The notes under the pieces were generated by a model. The model ran no database searches. It had not been told where the DNA came from and saw nothing but the letters and a program-made list of their open reading frames with translations. The translations under genes and the position numbers were made by a program. A stretch of 64,000 nucleotides of DNA from Pomphorhynchus laevis (lineage: Eukaryota; Acanthocephala; Palaeacanthocephala; Echinorhynchida; Pomphorhynchidae), in assembly GCA_012934845.2 (NCBI GenBank), contig WNNJ02001142.1, positions 124,001 through 188,000 on the forward strand. The letters are read 5' to 3'. Shown here piece after piece: positions 33,804 through 45,900 of this stretch (its first letter is position 1; each line of letters opens with the position of its first letter).

Positions 33804-36237
33804 ATGCAAAGTAGTCAAGAGCCTTTTTCACTGAATATACTTCAGTGGAATTCGGGAGGTGCTTCTGCTCTTAGCCTTCTATCTGGTAGAGATGCGGATG
33901 TTATAGTCCTTCAGGAGACGCGGCCTATATGTATCCCCCAGGACATTACTCGATTTATCCCCAAGCATATTTACACCCACTTCACTCCGTACATAACCCC
34001 TCCTCACGCCTCTTCATCTCAAGGTCTTTTAACCCTAGTTAAATGCTCCTTAAGATCATCCCTTCTTTTAAACTATTCTTGTCCAGCCCTGTCTTGTTTA
34101 GCTGTTTCACTTTGTAAGAATGGTAAACGTATCAGCATAGCCAATATCTATATTAGGCCAGGGGAAATTCACAAGAACCGTGATCTCCTGGACCGTATCT
34201 TGGGTAGTGGCTATGACATGTTACTCGGTGACTTCAACGACAGAACTGGTCGTTGGATTAATGCAGCACTCCGCAGAGCCAAGAACGATTACCTTATTCA
34301 CAAACCACCGTCCCCAACTTTTCATTGCTCAACAACTAATTCTCTCCTCGACATATTACTGCTTCATAAGATGTGGTTGTTGAAACCCATCTGTACTGAG
34401 CAGTCGCGCCAAAAACAGACCATCTCTCATGACCTAATTCGTTGGCGGATAGAGGAAGATACGTTGCTTAGAAGGAGGTTTCACTTTGATCCCATCAGAG
34501 TGGCTTTCTTTCAGGCGGCTATCCAACTCTTCCCCAGAATTGGTAATGAGAATTTGACCGAATTTAATTCCTTCATCTCCTCGCAAGCTACCGCGTTTCT
34601 TTCGACTACCTATAAAGGTCATATTTACAATCCCACTCCAACAAAACTCAAGGTTTTGGCTAAAATGCTACGTCTTCCCAATGTCTCTGTTTTCGCCAGG
34701 CATGCCATCTCGAATGAATACTGGAGCACTATATTATAGGTTCCAGCTGAGCAGGGATAAGGCAAACATCGCTCACCTTAACCCTTCTCAGTCTTCCTTC
34801 TGGAAGATATTCAAGAAGGAGAAGTTTGTCTGTTGGAAGGATAGAGCTTTGGGTTGGATTGGTAGTATAGGCCTTGATAATGTTTTGAAGGAGTCACTAT
34901 CCCTACATAATTATGGAGCCACTCAATCTCCCCAACCAATCCCGCCTTGGGGTGACTTCAGGAGCAGGGACTTATCTGTTACAGATATCCTTAACTCCTG
35001 GGGGCCACTTCCGGGCACCTCTAAATCCGTCGCTCCACTATCTTCTCGAGTCTGTCAGCTTTTGACAGCCGATCAAAGAAGAGAAGTGGCCGTCACAATG
35101 CTTTTAGCCTCACCATCCGATGTAGCCGGCATCAATATTAGTCGTAGAATTTTCTTACCAAAGCATAGTCCGGTTTCATGTCCCAAAGATCTGCGTCCCA
35201 TTTCGATTCAAAACTCCCTCATCTCCATCTACGAAAAAGCGCTTGCGCGTAGAATCCGCGACCATTTAAGTAGGCGTAATTTGATCCCACCGAGTTTTCA
35301 CGGGTTTGTCAATGGACGCTCGGTTCATTCAGCAATAGGTGAAGTGCATCAGTTTTGTAGGGATAATAGCCATCAACTAGCTGTGGCTGTTTTCCTTGAC
35401 TTTTCTGCTGCATTTGACCGCATTTCCATTCCCTTTGTTATCTCCTCTCTCAGGTGCATCGGGTTGCCTGCGAGAATTGTTAACAGGGTGGAGATATTAC
35501 TGTTTACCAAGAGGTTCTACTATGAAGACGACCCTGATGCGTGTCAGTTCTACCCTATTACAGGTGTGCCCCAAGGATCCCCACTTTCTCCTATCTTATT
35601 TCTTGCTGCCTCCATTGTACTATTCAAGAATTTTAAACGTGATCAACATCTAGTGGTATACGCTGATGATACCACGGCCCTGTTCTCTGGACGCAGGTGC
35701 AAAGATGTCGCTTCGGACATCAGCCGTTTCTTTTTAAGATTAACAGACCAGCTGACCCTATCGCAGGTAGTTGTCTTTCATGGCACCCCTGCGACAAAGA
35801 AAAAATTAAAGAGACTAGCACTCTCAGCTCTATCTTCTATATTGACTAATCAACCACTCCCTACCTTCACAAGTCGAGTAAAATACCTGGGGTTCACTGT
35901 TACGGTGAACTGGTCGGCGAAAGCTGACCTGGATAGACTTAAACGTATCCTGAAGAAAGCTAGGTGGGCCCTGAAACGGGCTCAGCATCTGTCGTTGAAT
36001 GGGAAAACCCAAGTGCGCCTCTGGGGTACTTGGGCTATCTCGGGATTAGTCTTCTTTTCGAGAGGACGTCCTCCAGAGCAAAGACTAAGGTTTCTCAAGC
36101 TCCTCATCTCGCGATTACCGCGCATAGTCCGCCTAGATTGGATTCTTCGGGGGGTGATAGACCCCGGGTGGTTCAGTCGAAGAGCGGCGTGTTGGATGTG
36201 CTGGAGGGCTCAGATCCCGCTGGACCTGAGGCCGTGA
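33804..36237 (+). pseudogene. LINE ORF2: endonuclease and reverse transcriptase, frameshifted
   Basis: From 33804 an APE endonuclease (ILQWNSGG, VIVLQET, ANIYIRPGE, LLGDFND, SHDLIRWRI), continuing in frame to 34739. The frame then changes (overlap 34681-34739) and the second part runs to 36237 with the reverse transcriptase: DLRPISIQNSLISIYEKALA, HGFVNGRSVHSAIGE, VFLDFSAAFDRISIPFV, GVPQGSPLSPILF, VVYADDTTALF (about 35655-35690) and a thumb/C-terminal region ending QIPLDLRP. One frameshift separates the domains, and a deletion is likely after LTLSQ (about 35765), where the expected N.P.K segment is missing. The endonuclease N-terminus also lacks residues between QWNSGG and ASALSLLSGRD; the copy at 1-1470 shares this, so it is ancestral. 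Confidence 0.9.
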
Positions 36238-36370
36238 CATCATTATGAAGACTAAATGCTATTATGAATTGTCTTATTTGAACTGCATTTGTTTTTTTCT
36301 AATGTCTCTTTTCGTTATTTTTTAGTGGTTGTTAGTTATTTAAGAAATTCCTTATCTTATCTTATCTTAT

Positions 36371-37640
36371 AACAGTTCGTCAGTCAATTACTTTTGCATT
36401 GCACTTGGTCACTTTTGCATAGCACTTTATCACATTTGCATTGCACTTGGTCATTTTTGCATAACGGAGTGTGACGGAGTGTGATTCAAAAGTTACAATT
36501 TGTTTTGCAAAAGTGATGAAGTGTTATGCAAAAGTGACAAAGTGTTATACGAAAGTGATAGTGTTATGAAAAGTGACGGATAGTGTTTCAAAAAGTGACA
36601 AGGTGTTATGCAAATGTGATAAAGATCACTTTTGCAAAAAACACATTGTAACTTAGGTAGGATTGAGGGACATGCGCAAAGAAATTAGTTAACTAAAAGG
36701 TAACTAAATATTTTGAAAGTGTTAAGGAAAAGTGACTGAGTGTTATGGAAAAGTGATATGCAAAAGTGACCGAGTGCGATGCAAAATTGATTGAGTAACG
36801 AACTGTTATGCAAGATAGACAGAATGATTTATAAAAGTACTTTGTTACTTTTATAAATCATTTTAAAGTGAAGGAGTGCTGCTCGAAAGTGACGGTGTTA
36901 TGAAAAAGTAACAAAGTGCAATTCAAATGTTACTCGATGTTTTGAAAAAGAGTGATATGCCAAGTTTACAGAGTTCGTTACCGTCAATTTTTACAGTGCT
37001 TTGAATAGCATTTTGTCTCTTTTTCATAATGCCGCTACTTTTGCACATCACTCTTTCAATTCTGTAAAACTTTATTTTTTACTTTTCCCAAAACATTTTG
37101 TCACTTTTGCATGATAGTTATTCACTCAATCACTTTTGTATTACACTCCGTCACTTTTGCATAATACCTTGTCACATTTGCATGACATTCCTCCACTTTG
37201 CATAGCACTGTTACTTTTACATAACATTGTTACCTTTGCATAGCACTTTGTTACTTGTTCATATCACCGTCACCTTAGCATAGCACTTTGTTACTTGTTC
37301 ATAACACAGTCACTTTTGCGCAGCACTTCTTCAATAAAACACTTTGTTACTTTCATAAACGATTTTGTCACTTTCGCATAACAATTTGTAACTTTTGAAT
37401 CGCACTCCATCACTTTTTGCATAATACTTTGTAACTTTTGCGTAGAAATTCGTCACTTTTGCAAAACAGTTACTTTTTCTAGGCGTTTAGTCATCTTTGA
37501 ATTGCACTTTCTTCTGAAATACCGTAACTTTCGTACAAAACTCCTTCACTTCTGTAAAACACTTTGTTACCTTTAAAGCATTTTGCCACCATCGCATAAC
37601 ACTTTGTCACTTCTGTATCACTTACGTCACTATAGCATGA
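36371..37640. repeat. minisatellite blocks with orientation switches; right arm of the large inverted repeat
   Basis: Forward units to about 36475, reverse units (AAAGTGACAAAGTGTTATGC) to about 36960, then forward units to 37640. 36865-37350 is the right arm matching 31867-32443 backward. A short non-repeat patch lies at 36640-36710. Confidence 0.88.
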
Positions 37641-37812
37641 CATTTTATAACTTTCAAGCTACGATGTTTTGAGTTTAATTACATCCAATGATTAAAAAAT
37701 ATTTACTTGCAATTTAGCACTCAATGATTTTGGTTTAATTTTATCGTTAACGATACGATTTTAATAAAAAGAAGTTTTTACCCTAAACGTTTTTTGTACA
37801 TTTGCCCTAAAC

Positions 37813-38021
37813 CAGTGGTTTCGAACCATTTTTGCATGGCTCACTCCAATGAGCTCTTTAAATTATTGCGGCACATCCATCTTAAAAAAATAAATATTTT
37901 ATGCCTCAGTTTACATTTTTATTCCAAAATTAATAGTTACTTTCGTGTACAACTTCGTGACACATCATTAATCATATCGCGGCACACTAATGTGCCGCGG
38001 CCCAGTGGTTGAGGAACACCG
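37813..38021 (+). mobile_element. hAT-type non-autonomous element
   Basis: The left end CAGTGGTTTCGAACC and right end GGTTGAGGAACACCG follow the hAT pattern (CAGTGGTTCTCAACC and its complement). TTTTTGCATGGCTCACTCC just inside the left end and CGCGGCACACTAATGTGCCG near the right resemble Charlie/MER5-type MITEs. It is 209 bases, with imperfect ends and no clear 8 bp target duplication; no transposase. Confidence 0.75.
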
Positions 38022-39293
38022 CGCTAATTTTTTTATTTTTCGAATAAGTTAGAATATAAAAATAATTCAAATGCTAGTATTTAAATCGATATTTCCAATA
38101 ACATAAATGTTGCGATTTGATTTTATTAATCTTAAATAAATGCTCTGAGTATATAAAGATTTAAGACTCTCAAAGATCCGTTTCGGTCAGACGTTTTGTG
38201 AACCGTTTGTATTTTGTGCTTTCTAGCATTTAAGTTATAATGTTTAATTGCTTATTTTTCGCGTAAATCCAAAATGCCTGCAAGATTTGTTCATAAATTA
38301 CAACTTTTAATTATGCAAGACCGATAATGAATTGAACTATTATTTAAATTTAACATTATTTAAATCGATGCAAAATAGTTTTAACATGTAAGTAATTCAA
38401 TCAATTGGGGTCAATTTCGATTCGAAACTTACTCATTTCTATTTATTAAAAAGCGTTTGCTTGAAAAATACGCCATTATTTGATTAGACTGTTTTACCCT
38501 CTTTGTATCATTAAAGTCATTTATTACCATTAATAATTGACCTTATTAAAAGTCATTTATTACAACTCATTATTTATCAAAAAGGCACTTGAGTTTTCTA
38601 AATTTCATTGTTCAGAGAAGAATACATATAGCGCTATGATTTTTAAAATTGTAGCTTAAATATTAATATTTTTATAACTTTTAATGAAACTAATTAGAAT
38701 CCCATTTTATTAACATCTTTTTAGTTTAATCAATCTCTTCGAATATTTTGATTTCCAAATATTTGCAAGATTATTTAAAAAATAATCGTGTAATCTTAAT
38801 CTTATAAAAATTAGATTTAAATAAAAATATCTTCATTAATAATTATTGGACCCTAATTATTGAGTCCTCTAAAAATGTATAGGCAAACCTTTTCGCTAAA
38901 TATCTTTAGAACGCATCCTTTCCAGATTAACAATTCTAGTGTATTTTTTGATTTTCAAATCTAATTCTTAATTTTTGCCTTTAAAAATAATAAATTTAAT
39001 CACTGCATTTATCAGTACAAAATACAACCCTTCAATAAAATCATCGAATTATACATCGAAGATTATCGGTAAGTTGACAAGTTACTTTCGATTTTAGTTA
39101 CTTCCACAGGCCATAATCTCTAAACTAAGCATTTAAGTAACACGAGCTCGCAGAAACTTTTAAATTATCAAACATTTTAATATTATATTAATATTATATT
39201 AATTTATAAATATATTTAATATTTATAATGTTTAATATTTATGATGTTTAATATTTACTAACTTTATCAATAGTTTGTAGTGGAATTATATAG
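38022..39293. other. intergenic AT-rich DNA
   Basis: No gene recognised. A TATATAAAG at 38150 is followed by GGTCAGACG, but the spacing is poor and only a 17-codon reading follows. Confidence 0.5.
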
Positions 39294-39596
39294 GAAATAT
39301 GATTATTGGTCTCTACATATAGAGATATATTTTAGTCATATATATATTTCCTATATATTTTGGTCATAGCGTGATCCCGACAGGAAGTAGTTTATAAATT
39401 GTTTTTAATTTATACTTACAATATATTTTTTCGCATAAAAAAATTTTGAATTTTGTTTTTTTTTACCAGACTTGTTTTTTTTTAAACAAAAGTCTTGATT
39501 ATTAAAATTCTTACAATTTTTGAAGAAGCCGCAAGGCGAAACGTTTATTAAGAATTAACCTCTGCATTTGTTTGTAGAGACCAATAATCATATTTC
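39294..39596. mobile_element. MITE-like element with 23 bp inverted ends
   Basis: GAAATATGATTATTGGTCTC (39294-39316 in full) is perfectly inverted at 39574-39596. The 303-base interior has poly-T runs and GAAGCCGCAAGGCGAAACG near 39521, with no ORF. A ~70-base block containing CAGCGTGATCCC and TTTAATTTATACTTACAATA occurs inside (39356-39425) and again just outside (39603-39672). Confidence 0.75.
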
Positions 39597-39675
39597 GAAT
39601 ATATTTTTGTCACAGCGTGATCCCAACCGGAAGCAGCTTATAAATTGATTTTAATTTATACTTACAATATATAAC

Positions 39676-39770
39676 CCGACTATTCGGTTTATATGAAACC
39701 GAATAGTCCGACGTAAAGACTATTCGGTCTATTCGAATAGTCTTTACGAATAACTTTTTGAGCTCGTGAT
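39676..39770. repeat. nested short palindromes
   Basis: ACTATTCGGTTTATATGAAA and related ACCGAATAGT / AAAGACTATTCGGTC / GAATAGTCTTT words form overlapping hairpins just beyond the 3' end of beta-catenin. Confidence 0.6.
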
Positions 39771-39997
39771 CGAATAAATAAAGAACAATTTAAAGTGAAT
39801 ATTAGTTTTCGAAAATAATTTGCCCCTTTATCGTAAATCTCTCGTGCATTTACGATCATAGAAGTAAGTTACACTTATTTGTTACAGAAAAAAAACATAA
39901 ATACAGTATGACTAAGATGAGAAAATAACAATGCAATGGATGTGTGTTATGCTTATCTGTTTTGAATGTCCAAACCAGATAAAAGACATCAGCGACT

Positions 39998-42900
39998 TTA
40001 TGCGTCCAAGGAGTATTCAGCCTGTCCGTTAGGCTCATCGCCTATCTTCTGCAGCAGCGCAAGCGCGAAAGCAGCTAAATTATTATATAAGTTATACATT
40101 TTTGCAAATTAAGATAATAGTTTATAAATTCATTTTATATCATGTAATTGTGAATACTATAACTTAAATCAAGTTTGCTCTGTCGCGTTTTTGGGGCAAG
40201 TTGACCCCTTATCCAATTCAATTAAAATAATATAATCGGATTATATTAATATAATCTAATATTGATAATTAATATTAAATATTATTATAGTTCAAATACT
40301 TGAACTGGATATTTTCTAATGAAATCGTAAAACTTTACATGGAAACCTTTGGATTTAAAATTTTCTACATGTGTAAGGACACATGTAGCAAACATTGCGG
40401 AAGAACTCTTGTAGTAGAACTATTATAGTTCTCTTGTAGTAAAAGTGTAAAGAAATGCTTAAATGTCTTAGTTCATTAAATGTCTTAATTCATAGTTAAA
40501 AATGTCTAAAGATAGATAATTGATCTATTGTAATATTATACAATACAATAATATTATAATACTATAATATTATATTTAATATTATATTATATATTTAATT
40601 ATAATATGTAAATATAATATATACAATATTGTAATATTTCTTTGTTTCTTTATTATTTCTTTAGACTTTAACAGCAATGACCTTTAAGTTACATTTAAAT
40701 TTGATCCAAAATTGTACTGGTTCGTTGCCAGGTGGTTGTGGACTACTGCTCTACACTATAATATACAGAGCACAATAATATAATAAACAAAAGGATAAAA
40801 AATATATTATCTCAAATTATGTTGTGAAATTAATTATGCTGTAAAAAAATATATTTTTTAATCTGCACATTTTTATTTGATATTAATTATATGTTTTTAC
40901 TGTACTCGTCAGTAAATAAAAATGATTGTAAAGAATTTATAAAAAGATGGTAAAAATCTGCAATAAATCCATTTATAAATTATAAAAATAAATAAATTTT
41001 TTATAAAAATGGTAAAAATATATAATAAAATTTTTATCGAATAAAAAATAATACAACTTCTATATAAAAACAATAAAATATGATTTTTTAATATTAACTC
41101 AAAAATGATATTTGTATTTTTGAGCATATACTCATATATCAATAACTATTTCGTGACAGATATATTGATAAAAGTCTGTTTAAACAATTACGAATGTTAG
41201 AACTAAATATAATTTTATTTTATACTATTTTAGTTATATCCTTGGTAATTCACAATATGTAAAAAATGATTACGAAAAAACCAAAATACGAGTTAAAAAT
41301 CCATAAGTTTAATACATACCTATGCCATCGTCATCAGATGCTGATAATTCTACAATTCGACTTCTTGATTTAATGAGATGATTTAAAGCCACCTGGACAT
41401 TAACTAGCTCATTGCACAAGCATAATAAGGATCGAATAACACCGAAGGATGTGTAATCATTTATGAGAAGCTAAAAGTAAGAAATCTATAACTTAAAGCG
41501 TTAATTAAAGGGTGGAAATCTAAATTATATCTATATCTTACAAAATATTGATTAAACTTTACCAAGTCAAAACTATTATTACTGTCGTAAGCACTCCTTT
41601 ATAAATTTTTTAAATAATAGATAATCACTTCTCAATTGGACAGCAAGAAAATATGTTCGTATTGTACCATTTTTTAATGAAAAATTAAAATTACGTCAAT
41701 TTCTTTGTGTTTAGATGAAATTTCGTATATTGTAATATACGAACTCCAATATATATAATGCAGTGTTAAAAATTACTAAACCTTTTTGAGAAAAAAAATT
41801 ATCCAAAATGGCAGATGGAGTTTTATCGTCCTCTGCAATCAACTATTTAGCTGCTCTCCTTAAAGATTTTTTGTTCATGTTTGAATTAATATCAATATTG
41901 TAGCAACGAAGTAACTGCAATGAATAACGGACAGAAAATGGAAATAGTAGTCGTTCGTAAGTACAAATATAAGTCAAGATATACAGAACAGCAATTTGAA
42001 TTCTTTCGTGGATATTGATAGAACTCCAAACTTGTAAACTTTCATTACCAGAAAGCTAAGCGAGCGTCGTCATTATGCAAAAATAAATATGACTGAAATA
42101 AAAAAAATAAAGATTTTAGGTAAAGATAATAAAAATGGCAAAAACGCTATCACTGACTCATTAAGAACAAAGTACGAATTCTATTGGACTCTATCGGACT
42201 CTAAAACTAACGAACCCTGTTGAATTCTACCGAACTATACAATTTAACGAACTCTACCGAATTCTATCGAACTCTACAACTAACTAACTCTATTAAATTC
42301 TACCGAACTATACAATTTAACGAACTCTACCGGACTCTATGACTAACGAACTCTATTGAATTCTACCGAACTATACAATTTAACGAACTCTGCCGAATTC
42401 TACCGAACTCAACAACTCACGAACTCTATTGAACTCTACCGAACTATACAATTCAGCAAACTCTACAGTACTCTACAACCAACGAAATCTATTGAATTCT
42501 AACGAACACTACAATCAACGAACTCAACAAACAACGAATTCTACAATATTGAAATCTATAGTTAACTAAACTTTCTCTACATAATTATTATTTTTTGTTC
42601 ACCTCATAACCGAGAGGTTCTGCAATAATAAAAATTATTATTAATTATTAATATAATATTTTTTACTGTTTATAATATACTGTTTAAATTATGTACTTTA
42701 ATTCAGTATTATATATTCACTTGTATTCTTCTATTGTAATAGTCAGTTTAGTAAATCTAAAAATATTGTTAACTTGAAAATAAAAATGTAAACATTTTAT
42801 TTTGAATAAATTACATTTTGATTTTATTTTGATTGCGCGGTTATATCAATAAACATTTAATAATTAAATTTCGAAATTTTTTAAAATTTTGAATGGGTTT

Positions 42901-45900
42901 TCTCATTTGCCAAATAACATTTAGCAAACTATTTTTAGTGATTTTACGACTATAAGATCCAGAACCAATTTATTGTAGACTGTCAGCTATGAAAATTATA
43001 ACATATTCTAATAATATGCAAATATTATTTAATTTTCATTTAAATAATAAATTCACAAAAAAATACAAATTTGTAATTGCAATAGTTAAACTATTAAAAT
43101 TATTTAATAATTATTTAATTTTAAGTGATAAATATTATAATTTTAATTAATGCAAAATTAAAACTCAAAGGATTACAAGAACTATTAATTAATTTTTATT
43201 TAAAAATTATAGTAATATAAAATTTATTATATATTTATTATATAGTATTTATTAATAAAGATTATAATAGTTGTCTTCAGAATATTCTGCAATCTTATAT
43301 TAACTGCTAATAATTACAACAGCGGTATTTAGATTGTGATTTTTTAATAAAAGATTTATGAAGTTCACCGTTGAGCAAAATGATCAGGCTGAGTACTGTG
43401 TGGATAACTTGTTAACTCTGCACGAATAATGTAAAACAAAAGCAATCAAAAGTATATGATTATATAGTACTATATATAGTAAAATATATTATACTAATAT
43501 AGTACCATATATTATGCTGTTAATTATATATAACGGCCAAACGATATGCATGTTTTACTAAAAATGTATTCATTTTGCCAAAACTGAAGTGCGAATTTCA
43601 AAAAATTCTGCTAACAGAAAAATCTTACAAAAGTTTCGAGTAAATCTTATAAAATTTCTAATCCCTAAACAACACATGTATAACTGATGCAGGTATTAAA
43701 GCTAAATGAGTCTACATAAATTATACTATTTACAGATAAAAAATAAATAATTAAATATAGTAAATCATCATGATATTTTATATAATTTAAATTTATAAAA
43801 TTGAATTTTAAATTAAAATTTAATGTATTCAAATAAGGATTATTGTTCATAAGGAGGAACTGATATGTTATCATAATCGACCCCTATTCCTCGATAATTT
43901 TTAAATTGACGAGGAATTTTATAATTTTATACAATTATAATAAATATAATATTATATAATATTATATATCAAGTTATACCATATTATTTTATATAATTTT
44001 ATATAATTTCAAAATCGATAACTTTTTACATAAAATTTCTTATGCATTTAATTACTGACATACAATGTATTTAAATGTGGCATGCCTACGATTTATATAA
44101 ATTCAAAAAAGTAACTTATCAGTTGTATTTTTGTCAAAACATAGCATGCTAAAAAACGATATCAGACAGCTTATAACATCGTGGATAAATCAATCCGGTA
44201 TTCCGAGCTAGTTATTTACCTAGTGCGGAATGATAAACCAAGCGCATTTACAACCCGAAAATTTCCGTACAAGATAGCATTAAGCAAAACTTGAATCTTG
44301 AATTATATGATTCCTTGAATCATAGATAATCAGAAAAATCATTTTGATGTACTTATCGAAAACAAAGGCTGTTATTTTTAATTAATTTTAATCTAAATTC
44401 ATACTTTTAAAAATATTCCTCGTAAACTTACTTCGAATAATACACAAATGCGAATTAATCAACAAAGCTGCATCAAAATGCATGTCTAATAATTAATAAT
44501 TTAAAAGTACAAAAATAATAACTTAAAAATACAAAAATTCAATAAAGCATTTAGTAAAAAATGATTAATCTGTCAAATCATTTTGTGAATATTATTATAT
44601 ATTCACAAATGTAATAAATAGGACACTCATAGCGACATATAATTATAAATTATAAATATTAATAATGACGTAATATTTAAAATTGCATTTCAAAAAAAAA
44701 AACAAAAATTAATTACCTCCCGAATAATACTAAAGAATGAATTGGATTGATCACAAATTGCTTTTCTATTGTTAGCATCGCGTGCAATCGAATGTAGGGC
44801 ACCGAAACAAGTTTTCAAAACTAACTCAGCCCGGGCTAGATGAGTAGTACTCACCGAAGGGGCAGAGTTTTCGAAACTCGACTCAATTGTGCGTTTGCGA
44901 GAATGATCGTTACTGATTACCGATTTGTAAGCAGCTTTGACGACACTTATTAGACGACCTATTGCTCCATTTTCTCTAAGTGCACCGGCATTGCTTATAC
45001 TCATTGCCAGATTACGTACTAAACCAACAGTAGCTTTCAGTAACGTCCAAGAGTTACCAGAGGGATTAAGTAATCTTACAACCGCAGGCAGTCCGAAACA
45101 AAGGCGGATTGATTCCTGGGCAGTAGGAGCCAGCTTATGGCGACACGTTAAATGTCGCAAAGCACATATCTAAAATCCAAAAATTTTGTTATTAAAATTT
45201 TATACAAAGTTGTAAGTATAATTTAAAATGTTAAGGAATCTTAAATTATAAACAAATAAGTAAAGCTTTTTAGCTTTTCATTATAAGACAACCCATTGCG
45301 AACAATTGATTATCGTATTGAATACTTCAATATTTCAATGTTATCAAAATATTCAGCAAAGTTTAATTTTAACAATTTTTTTCCATATGAAAGGAGTTGA
45401 CTGGGGCAATATTTAGACGACCGATAAAAAATAGCAAATTTCAATTATTTTATACAAAGTTGTAAGTATAATTTAAAATGCTAAGGAATCTTAAATTATA
45501 AATAAATAAGTAAAGCTTTTTAGCTTTTCATTATAAGACAACCCATTGCGAACAATTGATTATCGCATTGAATACTTCAATATTTCAATGTTATCAAAAT
45601 ATTCAGCAAAGTTTAATTTACACAAATCTTTTTCCATATGGAAGGAGTTGACTGGGGCGATATTTAGACGACCAATAAAGAAAAAAAATAGCAAATTTCA
45701 ATTATTTTATACAAAGTTGTAAGTATAATTTAAAATGCTAAGGAATCTTAAATCATAAACAAATAAGTAAAGCTTTTTAGCTTTTCATTATAAGACAACC
45801 CATTGCGAACAATTGATTATCGCATTGAATACTTCAATATTTCAATGTTATCAAAATATTCAGCAAAGTTTAATTTACACAAATCTATTTTATTATTGGA

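Larger units (their letters stand above)
32508..36370 (+). mobile_element. I/Jockey-group non-LTR retrotransposon, two ORFs, broken
   Basis: APE-type LINE with a zinc-knuckle ORF1 (32508-33632), an ORF2 with endonuclease and reverse transcriptase (33804-36237) and a short TCTTA/CTTAT tandem tail at about 36350-36371. It lies inside the large inverted repeat and minisatellite. A second, 5'-truncated copy of the family is at 1-1470 on the other strand. ORF2 is broken, so it cannot now move by itself. The assignment to the I/Jockey group rests on ORF1 knuckles plus QWN..., LQET and YADDTTALF motifs; the exact clade is not certain. Confidence 0.9.
41471..44716 (-). other. beta-catenin intron 4 (3.2 kb)
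   Basis: AT-rich intron holding the CGAACTCTAC minisatellite (42140-42560) and a copy of the dispersed AT-rich repeat (43860-43905). No nested gene recognised. Confidence 0.8.

Noticed and set aside
38150-38190. TATATAAAG followed by GGTCAGACG as a core promoter
   Set aside because: The spacing to the initiator-like A is about 39 rather than ~30 bases, and no supported gene follows.
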